Source of the DNA: JABFXC01 sp045804265
Lineage (GTDB): Bacteria > Gemmatimonadota > Gemmatimonadetes > Gemmatimonadales > Gemmatimonadaceae
Direction: 5' to 3'
Assembly (NCBI GenBank): GCA_045804265.1
Contig: JBJMNK010000141.1
Location: 30,408-94,407 of the forward strand
DNA: 64,000 bases
Each line of letters begins with the position of its first letter. Within the stretch, counting starts at the first letter, position 1. Shown here piece by piece: positions 18,548 to 27,517 of the stretch. The notes beneath the pieces are model-generated. The model did no database searches and had not been told where the DNA came from. It worked only from the letters and a program-made list of their open reading frames with translations. The position numbers and the translations under genes were made by a program.

Positions 18548-20089
18548 TTGGCGCGCTTCTACATCACGACCGCGATCGACTACGCGAACGGCGACCCGCA
18601 CATCGGCCATGCGTTCGAGAAGATCGGTGCCGACGCAATCGCCCGCTTCCAACGCATGAATGGCAGCGACGTCCATTTCCTCATCGGGATGGACGAGCAT
18701 GGCCAGAAGGTCGCGCAAACCGCCGAGGCACGCGGCGTCTCGCCGCAGGATCTTGTCGATGGCGTCGCCGCACGCTTCCTGGCTATGTGGAAGCGGTTGG
18801 GCATCAGTCATGACCAGTTCATCCGGACCACCGATCCTCGCCACAAGGCGGGCGTTCACGCGCTCCTCGAGCGGATCTTCCAGCAGAACCCTGACGACTT
18901 CTACGAACGCTCGTACGAGGGTTGGTACTGCGTCGGCTGCGAGGCATTCAAGCAGGACGCTGAGATCGTCGACGGAAAGTGCGTCCTCCATCCAACGCGC
19001 ACTCTGGAATGGGTCAAGGAGCGCAACTGGTTCTTCCGGCTCAGCCGGTATCAGGATTTCCTGCGCGCACACATCGATCGGCATCCCGAATTCATCCAGC
19101 CCGAAAGCCGCCGCAACGAAGTCCTTGGTTGGCTCGATCAGGGTCTCGAGGACATCAGCGCGAGCCGCACCCGCTTCACCTGGGGTGTACCTTTCCCCCG
19201 CCCGACGAGCGATGGTGAGCAGCAGACGACCTACGTCTGGTTCGACGCCCTGCCGAACTACCTGACGGCGACTGGCTTCCCTGGCGCCGAGAGCGACCAG
19301 CGTTGGCCCGCGCAGCTTCACGTCATCGGGAAGGACATCACGCGCTTCCACGCCGTTATCTGGCCGGCGATGCTCGCCTCTGCAAAGCTGCCGCTCCCTG
19401 AGCGGGTGTGGGCACACGGCTTCGTGCTCCTTGGCGGCGACCGGTTCAGCAAGTCTGCCGGCGTCAAGCTCGATCTCGACGAAGCAATCGACCGCTTCGG
19501 GCCCGACGCGTTCCGCTATTTTCTGCTTCGCGAAGTCCCATTTGACGGCGACGGTAATTTTTCCTGGGAGCGTTTCGAGGAGCGCTACAACGCGGACCTC
19601 GCGAACGCGTGGGGAAATCTCGTCAGCCGTTCGGTAGCGATGATTCAGAAGTACCGCGGCGGCGAGACGCCGAGCGGTCCCGCGACCCCCGCCGACGCTG
19701 CCGACGAAGTGGATGTCGCAGCCTACGTCGCGGCACTTGACGGAAGGAACGGCTACCTGCTGCACGATGCGCTTCGCGTCGTGATGCGGATGGTCGCCAG
19801 ATCCAACGAATTCGTCCAGAGTTCGGCTCCTTGGACTGTAGCCAAGGATTCGAGCAAGTCGGCGCAGCTTGACGCCATACTAGCGTCACTTTCACGCCAG
19901 ATCGCCAGACAGGCGGCGCTTCTCGCCCCCTTCATGCCGGACAAGGCACAGGTCGCGTGGAACCAGCTCGGCGGCGGCGGACCGGTCGCCAACCAGCGCC
20001 TCAGCAAGCTGTCCGCGATTGACACGACCGGCTGGCGTGTGACGCGGGGAGAGCCGCTCTTTCCCAAGCCCGTACCGCACGCCACCTGA
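18548..20089 (+). CDS. metG: Methionyl-tRNA synthetase
   Basis: 513 residues from a TTG start at 18548, which follows the ricT-like stop by five bases with a GGAAG upstream. HIGH motif is DPHIGHAF (about 16-23); the zinc region is CVGCEAFKQDAEIVDGKC; the KMSKS-type loop is RFSKSAGVKL near 300. The C-terminal tRNA-binding (Trbp111-like) domain found in longer MetRS is absent, giving the compact form. It charges tRNA-Met with methionine. Confidence 0.95.
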   Translation: MARFYITTAIDYANGDPHIGHAFEKIGADAIARFQRMNGSDVHFLIGMDEHGQKVAQTAEARGVSPQDLVDGVAARFLAMWKRLGISHDQFIRTTDPRHKAGVHALLERIFQQNPDDFYERSYEGWYCVGCEAFKQDAEIVDGKCVLHPTRTLEWVKERNWFFRLSRYQDFLRAHIDRHPEFIQPESRRNEVLGWLDQGLEDISASRTRFTWGVPFPRPTSDGEQQTTYVWFDALPNYLTATGFPGAESDQRWPAQLHVIGKDITRFHAVIWPAMLASAKLPLPERVWAHGFVLLGGDRFSKSAGVKLDLDEAIDRFGPDAFRYFLLREVPFDGDGNFSWERFEERYNADLANAWGNLVSRSVAMIQKYRGGETPSGPATPADAADEVDVAAYVAALDGRNGYLLHDALRVVMRMVARSNEFVQSSAPWTVAKDSSKSAQLDAILASLSRQIARQAALLAPFMPDKAQVAWNQLGGGGPVANQRLSKLSAIDTTGWRVTRGEPLFPKPVPHAT

Positions 20090-20223
20090 CAGGTCCGGAC
20101 TGCTCCACAGCACAGGGGTGGGCAGCGTCACAATACGGCCGGGTCCGTTACACGACCCCCTCGCCGACAGTCATTTCCTCTAGATGCGCCACCCGATCCC
20201 GGGCGGCCGGCTCGAGAGGAATC

Positions 20224-21156
20224 ATGGCTCAGAAACGCTGGACTCTGCTGGTCGTCCCCGAGGGCTCGACGGATTCGCCGCGCAGCTACGCGTTGAGCGC
20301 GCGGACTCTCCGCACCCTGACGACCACCGCCGGCATCGTCGCACTGGTTGCGACTGTCGGACTCGGCGTGGCGATTACCACGTACGCGACGCCAAGTGGG
20401 CGCGCGGCGCGCGCCGACGCTGAGCAGCTGGGCGGCGAACTGACCGAGCTGCGCCAGAAGCTCGCTGTTCTCCAGGATACCATCCGCGCCATTGGCGTCC
20501 GTGACGAGCGCGTTCGGACGCTGGCCGGTCTCGCGCCGGTGGACTCTTCGGTGCGCGAAGCTGGTATCGGTGGACCCGGCACGCCGTCGCTCGATCGCGA
20601 CGTCCTCTACAAGTCCGACCCGACGTTAGGCAGGCTCGCCTTCGATGCGCGCACTGACCTGGATGACCTGATCCGCAAGGCGAACATCCTGTCGGCCAGC
20701 TTTGCCGAGGTGACCGATACCCTCGCTCGAAACAATCAGCGGCTGGCGAGCACCCCCTCGATCATGCCGACCGCGGGCTGGCTATCGAGCCAGTTCTCGA
20801 TGCACCGCTTCCATCCGATCCTGCACATCTCGCGTCCGCACGAGGGCATCGACGTGAGCGCCCCGATGGGCGCGCCGGTTGTAGCTCCCGCGTCGGGTGT
20901 CGTGATCACCGTCAGCCAGCAGCGCGGGTATGGGCAGGTGCTCGAGATCAACCACGGGAACGGGATCATCACCAAATACGCGCACCTCTCGCGCGTCAAC
21001 GTGAAGCAGGGGCAGCGGGTCACTCGCGGCCAGCTGATCGCGAACGTTGGCAACAGCGGGCTTTCGACCGGTCCGCACCTGCATTACGAGATCCACCTCA
21101 ACGGCCGCGTCGTCGACCCGACGACCTTCGTCCTGCCGGGCGCGATTCCGGACTGA
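20224..21156 (+). CDS. M23 family metallopeptidase, membrane-anchored
   Basis: 310 residues. A single N-terminal membrane span at about 38-60 (TTTAGIVALVATVGLGVAITTY) is followed by a coiled-coil stretch (LGGELTELRQKLAVLQDTIRAI). The C-terminal LytM/M23 domain has the zinc ligands in HEGIDVSAP (about 207-215) and HLHYEIH (about 285-291). These enzymes or their inactive relatives cut or control cutting of peptidoglycan cross-bridges; the ligands here look intact, so activity is likely. AGAGGA precedes the ATG. Confidence 0.88.
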   Translation: MAQKRWTLLVVPEGSTDSPRSYALSARTLRTLTTTAGIVALVATVGLGVAITTYATPSGRAARADAEQLGGELTELRQKLAVLQDTIRAIGVRDERVRTLAGLAPVDSSVREAGIGGPGTPSLDRDVLYKSDPTLGRLAFDARTDLDDLIRKANILSASFAEVTDTLARNNQRLASTPSIMPTAGWLSSQFSMHRFHPILHISRPHEGIDVSAPMGAPVVAPASGVVITVSQQRGYGQVLEINHGNGIITKYAHLSRVNVKQGQRVTRGQLIANVGNSGLSTGPHLHYEIHLNGRVVDPTTFVLPGAIPD

Positions 21157-21324
21157 GTTCATCGGCCGCGTGCGCTTCCGCTGCGCGACGTTCGTCCGGA
21201 ATCCGTGAACCCCTCGCGTCGGGTGTTGCGCCGCGGTCCGTTTCGACGCATCGTCTCCTGAGTACTCGGCGCAGCCCGATCCTTGGCGGTGCTCGCGCCC
21301 TTCGCGTCGAGAACGGAGGCCATC

Positions 21325-21792
21325 ATGTGGCGTCGCGCTGTTTGCTTCACTGTTGCCGCTGCCTGCGTTAGCATGGCTGCCTGTGGCCACAACGTCCGTC
21401 CGCGCAGCTTCGATCCTCCGGGGGAGCAGCTCATCCTTCCCGACGAGATCGCGAAGTCGGGTGCGACCGACGCGTGGGACGTCGTCCGCCGCCTCAGCCA
21501 CATGTCCACGACGAGTACGATCGCGGGCGAACCTTCCCGGATGTATCGCCGCGGCCGGAGCAGCATGGTGATCCGCGAGCGCCCGATCGTCGTCATCGAC
21601 GGCATTCAGGTCGCCGAGCTGGAAGCGCTCTCCGATGTGCGCGCCGATCAGATCTCGTGGATGCGCATTCTCACCGGCGCCGCCAGCACGACGCGCTACG
21701 GGGCGCGCGGAGGTGCCGGCGCTGTGATCGTGCAGACGTTAGGCACGGAGATGCCCGGATCTTCCAGCAGGCAAAGTCGCCGCGCTCGCTGA
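21325..21792 (+). CDS. Stand-alone TonB-plug-like lipoprotein
   Basis: 155 residues from the ATG at 21325, preceded by GGAGG at good spacing. N-terminal lipoprotein signal ends in SMAAC. The C-terminal half reads RPIVVIDGIQV...ISWMRILTGAASTTRYGARGGAGAVIVQT, the pattern of the plug domain of SusC-type TonB-dependent receptors (IDG...VLKGPAA..YG..GANGVI). No barrel follows. It converges on the SusC/SusD operon across a strong terminator. Function unknown; could be a receptor accessory or a plug-derived periplasmic protein. Confidence 0.7.
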   Translation: MWRRAVCFTVAAACVSMAACGHNVRPRSFDPPGEQLILPDEIAKSGATDAWDVVRRLSHMSTTSTIAGEPSRMYRRGRSSMVIRERPIVVIDGIQVAELEALSDVRADQISWMRILTGAASTTRYGARGGAGAVIVQTLGTEMPGSSSRQSRRAR

Positions 21793-21801
21793 CCTGTGAA
21801 A

Positions 21802-21845
21802 AAACACGATGGGGCGGCCGCGATCGCGGCCGCCCCATCGTGTTT
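21802..21845. terminator. Bidirectional terminator palindrome
   Basis: A 44-bp perfect palindrome, AAACACGATGGGGCGGCCGC on one arm, centred at 21823/21824. It lies between the convergent plug-like lipoprotein and susD-like genes, and the terminal A/T bases give short T-runs in both directions. Confidence 0.85.
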
Positions 21846-21865
21846 CCCGCCCTGCAGTACCGCGA

Positions 21866-23224
21866 TCAGGCGTTCCGATCGAGGCAGCCGTGGAAGTTCG
21901 GGTTGTTCTTCTCGACGTCCGGCACCGGGAAGTTCACGTCCGTGCCGTAGTTGTTCCCCTTGAAGAACGGGCCAGTCGGGAACACGCTCTCCGGGGTCCG
22001 ATTGTACTGCCGCACGAGCCGGCGCAGGTCGCCGAGCCGGTGGGCGGTGAGGTAGAACCAGAACGCGCGCTCCCGGAACAGCTGGTTCTGCTGTGCGGTC
22101 GCACCGACGGCCGGCGCCAGTGGCGTAAGGCCCACCGTCGCGCGCAGTGTGTTCAGGATCGCTAGCGTGCCGGTGGTTGGCGTTGCGTAGTTCCCCGAGG
22201 CCAACGCTGCCTCGGCGATGATCAGCTGCGCCTCGGTGTACGACGCGAGCACTGCGGGCGCGTCGCGCTTCGCGTACTTATGCTGCACGATCAGGTTCGT
22301 CGTCTTGTCGAATGCCGCCGACGACGTGTCCTTGTACGTGATGCGCGGATCGTTCGCCGAGAGGTAGTCCAGACCGTTGATCCCCTCGGAGTCGACGAGC
22401 GTCAGGCGCTTCGTGTTGATGTTGAACGTGTAGATCCCGTTGTACTGGTTGCTGGTCGTCACCGAGCTTTCGATGTTGAACACGAAGCCCGAAGTGACCT
22501 GCGCCGCCGTCGCGCCCGCCGCGGCGACCTGCCCGAGGTCAAGCTGCGCCCGCGCCTTACCGACCAGCGCGAGGTTCTTGTACTGCGCCGTGATGCCAGG
22601 AGCGGCCAGCGCCGAATCGAACTTCGCGATCGCGCGGGTGAAGATCTGCGCGGTCGTCAGCGGCTGTCCATAGATCGTCGCACCGGCGTCGGTCAACGTG
22701 CTGAAGGGCACGCCCGAGCAGTAATCCTCGCCGAACAGAACCGTCGAGTACCCATCGAGCGCGTACGCGAGCGCGAGGCCCGGCTGATCCGCGCCGAACT
22801 GCTTGAACCGAACAGTGGCGATTTCCGCCGCCGCTCGCGCCTGACTCAGCAGAATGAACTGCGCTTCGTTGCTGCTGTTGTCCGTCGTGATCGTGCGTTG
22901 GTCCACCTGGTTGCGCGTCGGGAACGTGTCCGACGACCGGAGCTCATCGGCGAGCAGACCGCTGTATCCGATCTGGCCGCTCGACTCGTTCACGTTGCCG
23001 GTCCCGATGTAGGCGGCATGGAAGTTTGCCACCGCGCCGCCGAGTAGAATCGGCAGCGCAGTCGCCGTGTTGAGCGACCCGGGGGTCGCGACGTCGAGAT
23101 CCTCGACCTTCAGGATCTTGTCGACCGAGCAGGCCGCGCTCGCCGCCAGCACGCCCACAGCGAATGCGCTGTGAGCGGCCAGCCGGATTGCTCGGCTCAG
23201 CTTGGGGTTGAAAGACTCTCTCAT
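21866..23224 (-). CDS. SusD/RagB-family outer-membrane lipoprotein
   Basis: 452 residues. The signal peptide ends in a lipobox (AASAACSVDK). The SusD fold is suggested by the N-terminal NFHAAYIGT region, repeated helical TPR-like segments (ALAYALDGYSTVLFGEDYCSG) and a C-terminal RERAFWFYLTAHRLGDLRRLVRQYNR segment typical of RagB/SusD, followed by the conserved FPVP. These surface lipoproteins capture nutrient (glycan or peptide) and pass it to the paired SusC channel. It lies 31 bp after the SusC gene in the same operon. Confidence 0.88.
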   Translation of the reverse strand: MRESFNPKLSRAIRLAAHSAFAVGVLAASAACSVDKILKVEDLDVATPGSLNTATALPILLGGAVANFHAAYIGTGNVNESSGQIGYSGLLADELRSSDTFPTRNQVDQRTITTDNSSNEAQFILLSQARAAAEIATVRFKQFGADQPGLALAYALDGYSTVLFGEDYCSGVPFSTLTDAGATIYGQPLTTAQIFTRAIAKFDSALAAPGITAQYKNLALVGKARAQLDLGQVAAAGATAAQVTSGFVFNIESSVTTSNQYNGIYTFNINTKRLTLVDSEGINGLDYLSANDPRITYKDTSSAAFDKTTNLIVQHKYAKRDAPAVLASYTEAQLIIAEAALASGNYATPTTGTLAILNTLRATVGLTPLAPAVGATAQQNQLFRERAFWFYLTAHRLGDLRRLVRQYNRTPESVFPTGPFFKGNNYGTDVNFPVPDVEKNNPNFHGCLDRNA

Positions 23225-23255
23225 CTGCTATTCTCTCGTCTGGGCAAGACCCAGC

Positions 23256-26237
23256 TCAGAAGTTGACGTTGACGCGAGCCGTGTAGTAGCGGACTGCCGG
23301 CTGCGACAGGAACTCGGCCTGGTTGAAGTTCGAGGCACCAGCATACGTGACCTCGGGATCGAGACCCGTATACTTCGTCCAGGTTGCGAGGTTGCGGCCG
23401 GCAAGCGTCAGGCTGAGCCCACTCGTGCCGAACCGGTTCGCCCAGTCGTTAGGCGCGCGGAACACCACTGCCACTTCGCGAAGCTTGGTGAAGTTGGCAT
23501 TCTCGATGTACCCCGCCACTGTGCCGTAGGCATAGTCGGCGACTGCGCGCGCCTGGTCCCACAGCGGCGTCGAAGGATCGTTCACCGCGCGGCAGTTGAT
23601 GAACACTGCGCAACGGAAGTCCTCGGACGCGTTGTACAGCTTGAGCCCACCGCGGTAGTCGAAGAGCGCGCTGATCTCGATGTTCTTGATCAGCGTCAGG
23701 CGCGGCCGGACGCTGAACTCGCGCGTCGGGAACGGCGTGCCAAGGTATACTCCGGTGTCACCGATCTGCACTTCGTCCGGCGAGAGAAGCCCGTCGTGAT
23801 TCGCGTCCGAATAGCTCAGGATGGGCTGCTGCCAGTACCCACCCAGCGGGTAACCGTTCTGGTGGCGCTGCGTGTTGCCACCGAGACCGAAGATGATCGG
23901 CGTGATGTCCCTGCCGAGGCTGACGACCTTGTTCTTGTTCGTCGAGCCGGTCAGCGTGAAGTCGAACGATACCGGATCCGACTTGTAGACCTTCGTGTCG
24001 AGCAGCATCTCGATGCCGCTGTTCTGCACCTTGCCGATGTTGTCGTAGCGTGAGTTCGTCGCGCCGAGCGACGGCGCGAGGCGGCGTGCCACCAACGCAT
24101 CGTTCGTGTTCTTGTTGTAGTACGTGAACTCGAGCCGCGCCGCGTCACGCCAGAACGTCGCGTCGAAGCCCGTCTCGAACTCCGCTGACTTCTCCGGCTT
24201 CAGCACCGAGTTGCCGGTGCCGCGCAGCACGAGCGCGGGAATGTCGCCGCTCAGCGATGCGGTCACTGCACCGAAGTACGTCGACGCCTGACGGAACGTC
24301 GGACGCTGCCCCGACTCGCCATACGCGGCGCGCAGGCGGAGCGAGCTGACGTACGGCTGCTGCGGGAAGAATCCTTCCTCGCCGACGACCCACGAAAGGC
24401 TGAACGCCGGGTAGTAGACCCACCCGAAATCCGTGCCGAATGCGCTGTTGCGGTCCGTGCGAACCGCCGCGGTGCCGAACACCTTGTCGCGCCACCCGAG
24501 CTGCTCGCTCACGTAGCCGCCGATCGTCACGTTCGTTGCGCTTGCTTCGTCGATCGTGAAGAACTGGTTTGCACCCGTCAGCGATCCGATGCCCGGCGTG
24601 ATGTTCTCGCCGAACGCCGAGATGCCGTGCGTGTAATCCCGGTTCCACTGGACGCCGACCGAGGTGCTGGTGGTCAGGTCGGTGATCGGGAGGTACGTCG
24701 CCGTCAGGTTGCCGTTCGCCGTGTAGTTGAAGATGTCGAACGGATCAAGCTGCCGTTCGCCGACCGCGGCATCCGGATCGAAGCTGGCCGGGAACGTCCC
24801 TGGAATGACGTTGAACACGTCGGTCCGGTGCGTCCAGTCGATGCCGGCCGTTCCGTTCGCCGACAGCCAGGACAGGGCCTGCCAGGTCGCGTTGAAGCCG
24901 TTCGTGAAGCGGTCGATGTTCTGGTGCGTGTCGAGCTTGTACAGGTCCTCAGGCAGCACGCCGTAGTAGCCGTGCGTTGCATCGTCATGCGCGGTGCCGA
25001 GGAGGCCGCCGGACACAACGCCCTCACTGTTGTTGTCGTTCTGCGGACGGCCGAGGAGGCTGTGCAGATAGCCCGACGTGACGGTCACCTTCAGGTTGTC
25101 GCGCAGCTGCCCGGTGACGTTCGCCCGCAGGTTGTAACGCTCGAGAAGGTTCGGCGCGTACACACCCTGTTCGCGCTCGACGTCGCCCGACACGTAATAG
25201 GTCGCCTTGTCGGCTCCGCCCGCTGCGCTCAGGCCGTACTTCTGCCGGTTGCCGACGCGGAACGGGCTCGCATCCTCGAGCGGGTTGAACACGCTCAGCG
25301 CACCGGTCGGCGTGCAGTTGCCAGCCGCCTGCTCAGGCAGGGGGCACGGGCCGATATCGCCACCGCCGTAGTCACCCAGCTGCTCGTAGTTCGCCGGATA
25401 CGCGGTGACCTCGTAAATCTTCCCACCCTCGGCGAACGAGTTCCACTGCGTCTTGCCAGCGTGGCCCCGCTTCGTCGTGACCTGAATGACGCCGTTTGCA
25501 GCCGCGGTGCCATAGAGCGCCGCCGCCGCCGGACCCTTCACGATCTCGACGTTCTCGATGTCGTCGGGGTTGATGTCGTTGAAGCGCGACGGGTTCTGTC
25601 CACCGACGCCGATGCGCGACGACTGCGAGTTGTTGTCGACGCGAACGCCATCGATGATCAGGATGGGGTCGTTCGACAGCGAGATCGAGTTCGAGCCGCG
25701 GATGCGGATACGCGACGCGGCGCCAGTAGCCCCACCGGCCTCCTGCACGGTCACGCCCGCCGTACGCGACGACAGCACGTCCGAGAGGTTGTTGACCGGT
25801 GCAAGGGGCAGCGAGTCCACATTGATCCGACCGACCGTTACACCCTTCTCACGCTGGCGCTGCTCCTCGCCGGTCGCGGTCGTGATCACCTGATCGAGAA
25901 TGACCGCGCTCGGCGCGACCGTGAAGTCGACTCGCGTCGACTGGCCGGCAACCACAGTCACAGGCCGCGTGACAGACTGGAAGCCGATGCGGAGGACGCG
26001 AAGCTGAATGCTCCCCTGCGGAACGCCGGCGATCGTGTAGACGCCCTGCGCGTTGGTACGCCCGCCAAGGGTGGTCCCGACGACGACGACTTGCGCCTCG
26101 GGAATCGGAGCCTGCCTTTCCTGGTCCGTGACCGTTCCGGTCACCGTACCATTCTGCTGCGCGAACGCGCGTGCCGGCATCACTGCCGCTGCAAGCGCGA
26201 AGGCGACAGCCAGAAACTGACGATGCTGTCGTGCCAT
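23256..26237 (-). CDS. SusC/RagA-family TonB-dependent outer-membrane receptor
   Basis: 993 residues from the ATG at 26237, directly preceded by an AAGGAGGAGGA ribosome-binding site. Signal peptide, then a carboxypeptidase-regulatory-like domain (GTVTGTVTDQERQAPIPEAQ...), then the plug domain (RIRIRGSNSISLSNDPILIIDGV...VEIVKGPAAAALYGTAAANGVIQV) and a long C-terminal beta-barrel. It transports an unknown ligand using TonB energy and pairs with the SusD protein. No glycoside hydrolase is nearby to suggest the substrate. Confidence 0.92.
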   Translation of the reverse strand: MARQHRQFLAVAFALAAAVMPARAFAQQNGTVTGTVTDQERQAPIPEAQVVVVGTTLGGRTNAQGVYTIAGVPQGSIQLRVLRIGFQSVTRPVTVVAGQSTRVDFTVAPSAVILDQVITTATGEEQRQREKGVTVGRINVDSLPLAPVNNLSDVLSSRTAGVTVQEAGGATGAASRIRIRGSNSISLSNDPILIIDGVRVDNNSQSSRIGVGGQNPSRFNDINPDDIENVEIVKGPAAAALYGTAAANGVIQVTTKRGHAGKTQWNSFAEGGKIYEVTAYPANYEQLGDYGGGDIGPCPLPEQAAGNCTPTGALSVFNPLEDASPFRVGNRQKYGLSAAGGADKATYYVSGDVEREQGVYAPNLLERYNLRANVTGQLRDNLKVTVTSGYLHSLLGRPQNDNNSEGVVSGGLLGTAHDDATHGYYGVLPEDLYKLDTHQNIDRFTNGFNATWQALSWLSANGTAGIDWTHRTDVFNVIPGTFPASFDPDAAVGERQLDPFDIFNYTANGNLTATYLPITDLTTSTSVGVQWNRDYTHGISAFGENITPGIGSLTGANQFFTIDEASATNVTIGGYVSEQLGWRDKVFGTAAVRTDRNSAFGTDFGWVYYPAFSLSWVVGEEGFFPQQPYVSSLRLRAAYGESGQRPTFRQASTYFGAVTASLSGDIPALVLRGTGNSVLKPEKSAEFETGFDATFWRDAARLEFTYYNKNTNDALVARRLAPSLGATNSRYDNIGKVQNSGIEMLLDTKVYKSDPVSFDFTLTGSTNKNKVVSLGRDITPIIFGLGGNTQRHQNGYPLGGYWQQPILSYSDANHDGLLSPDEVQIGDTGVYLGTPFPTREFSVRPRLTLIKNIEISALFDYRGGLKLYNASEDFRCAVFINCRAVNDPSTPLWDQARAVADYAYGTVAGYIENANFTKLREVAVVFRAPNDWANRFGTSGLSLTLAGRNLATWTKYTGLDPEVTYAGASNFNQAEFLSQPAVRYYTARVNVNF

Positions 26238-26411
26238 TCCTCCTCCTTTCCATCCGAACGATGGGGTGAATCGCCACGCATCAGAGTGGCGAGCCGCGCT
26301 GCGCCTAGAAGCGCGAGCGCCCTGCACCGGCCGCTCGTACACGGGCCGGAAAATCCTGGACAACAGGGCTTGAAGAACGCGCTGTTTTCCGAGGAAGACC
26401 GCTAACACCGC

Positions 26412-26440
26412 ACGTACGACAAATGACCGAATATTGTCAA
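26412..26440 (-). promoter_or_regulatory. Possible susCD promoter
   Basis: On the minus strand TTGACA (26440-26435) is followed after 17 bases by GTACGT, a poor -10. The -35 is perfect and the position, about 175 bp upstream of the SusC start, is reasonable. Low confidence because of the weak -10. Confidence 0.3.
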
Positions 26441-26712
26441 GCGGAGGTGTGTAAACTCCGGCATTCTCGGGGCGAGCAACGGCGCCTTGACAACTGGACG
26501 TCATACCATTGTCGAGAAGCCCATTTCCCTCGGGAAAAAGGTACTTTCGACGCAGACTAGCGTCTGTCCCGGGGCGCGGGACGGAATTCACCGTCTGGGT
26601 TCCTTACAAAATCCTGACGCTCGAATTCACAATAACGCCGGCAGGATCTGCGAAATCGCGACCGGAATGGCCACTTGTCAGCGGGGCGTTAGCGCCTGAA
26701 ACGCATCTCTCC

Positions 26713-26763
26713 GGCGATCGATGATCGGCGATCGATGATCGGCGATCGATGATCGGCGATCGG
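26713..26763. repeat. 14-bp tandem repeat
   Basis: Three perfect copies of GGCGATCGATGATC followed by a partial fourth (GGCGATCGG). It is about 475 bp upstream of the SusC start, in non-coding DNA. Confidence 0.9.
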
Positions 26764-26828
26764 GACAGGCGTCTCCCTGAGTTTGATCAACATCGATCAT
26801 CACATGTGCATGAGACGCACAGATGCGA

Positions 26829-26860
26829 GACAGGGCGGCCGCGAACACGGCCGCCCTGTC
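26829..26860. terminator. Terminator hairpin after lemA-like gene
   Basis: 13-bp perfect stem (GACAGGGCGGCCG / CGGCCGCCCTGTC) with a six-base loop, 20 bp past the lemA-like stop on the minus strand. No clear T-run follows, so termination may be partly Rho-dependent. Confidence 0.65.
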
Positions 26861-26880
26861 CCCTTCTCGCCAGCAGTTGT

Positions 26881-27465
26881 TCAGGGTGTCGCCGTTGCTG
26901 GCTTCGAGAAGTCCACACTCGGTGGCCCGCTCCGCATCGCCGGGTCGGTCACCTCGAAATATTTCCGCTGCTTTGCGCCGGTAACCTTTGCCGTGAGCGC
27001 CGTCGGAAACTGACGGATGTAGGTGTTGTACTGCCGCACCGCGTCATTGTAATCAGTGCGTGCGACTGCAATCCGATTCTCCGTTCCCGTCAGCTCATCC
27101 TGCAGCTGGCGAAAGTTTGCATCGGCCTTCAGCTGTGGATAGTTCTCCGAGATCGCGAGCAGCCTGCCTAACGCTCCGGTCATCTGGGCGTTCGCGTTCG
27201 CCATCGCTTCCGGATCGCCGGCACTTTTCGCCGAGAGCAGCCGCGAGCGAGCGTTCGCGACTTCGGTGAAGATGGTTTCCTCGTGCTGTGCGTAGCCCTT
27301 CACCGTGCTGACGAGGTTGGGAATCAGATCGGCGCGCCGCTGCAGCTGCGTCTCGATCTGCCCCTGCGCCGCGCTCGCCTGCTCGTCGTACGTCTGGATG
27401 TTGTTGTAGCCGCATCCGCTGACGAGCACTGCGACCGCGAGTACCCCGATCATGCGTCGTCTCAT
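26881..27465 (-). CDS. LemA family lipoprotein
   Basis: 194 residues. Signal with lipobox (VSGCGYNNIQ), then the LemA pattern: helical repeats with QIETQLQRRADLIPNLVSTVKGYAQHEETIFTEVANARS and SENYPQLKADANFRQLQDELTGTENRIAVARTDYNDAVRQYN, then FPTALTAK. LemA-type proteins are alpha-helical envelope proteins of unclear function and often neighbour TPM-domain (YgcG-like) genes; a TPM gene is indeed two genes upstream here. It is last in its operon, ahead of a hairpin terminator. Confidence 0.9.
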   Translation of the reverse strand: MRRRMIGVLAVAVLVSGCGYNNIQTYDEQASAAQGQIETQLQRRADLIPNLVSTVKGYAQHEETIFTEVANARSRLLSAKSAGDPEAMANANAQMTGALGRLLAISENYPQLKADANFRQLQDELTGTENRIAVARTDYNDAVRQYNTYIRQFPTALTAKVTGAKQRKYFEVTDPAMRSGPPSVDFSKPATATP

Positions 27466-27517
27466 CGATCGTCTCCATAGGGTGGAATCGGGAGGCGCCC
27501 TGCTCCTCCCGTGTTGC

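Larger units (their letters stand above)
26238..26880. other. Intergenic region upstream of susCD
   Basis: 643 bp with no convincing intact gene. It holds a possible promoter near 26412-26440, a short stretch (26509-26640) whose translation on the plus strand contains PGRGTEFTVWVPY, reminiscent of a histidine-kinase C-terminus, a tandem repeat at 26713-26763 and a terminator hairpin at 26829-26860. Confidence 0.6.

Noticed and set aside
24627..26405. Long open frame on the plus strand opposite the SusC gene (592 codons)
   Set aside because: Shadow of a well-supported receptor gene in high-GC DNA; low-complexity Arg/Val composition and no recognisable domain.
26238..26591. Extended N-terminus of the SusC gene
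   Set aside because: The ATG at 26237 has a strong ribosome-binding site and starts a signal peptide; the extension lacks one.
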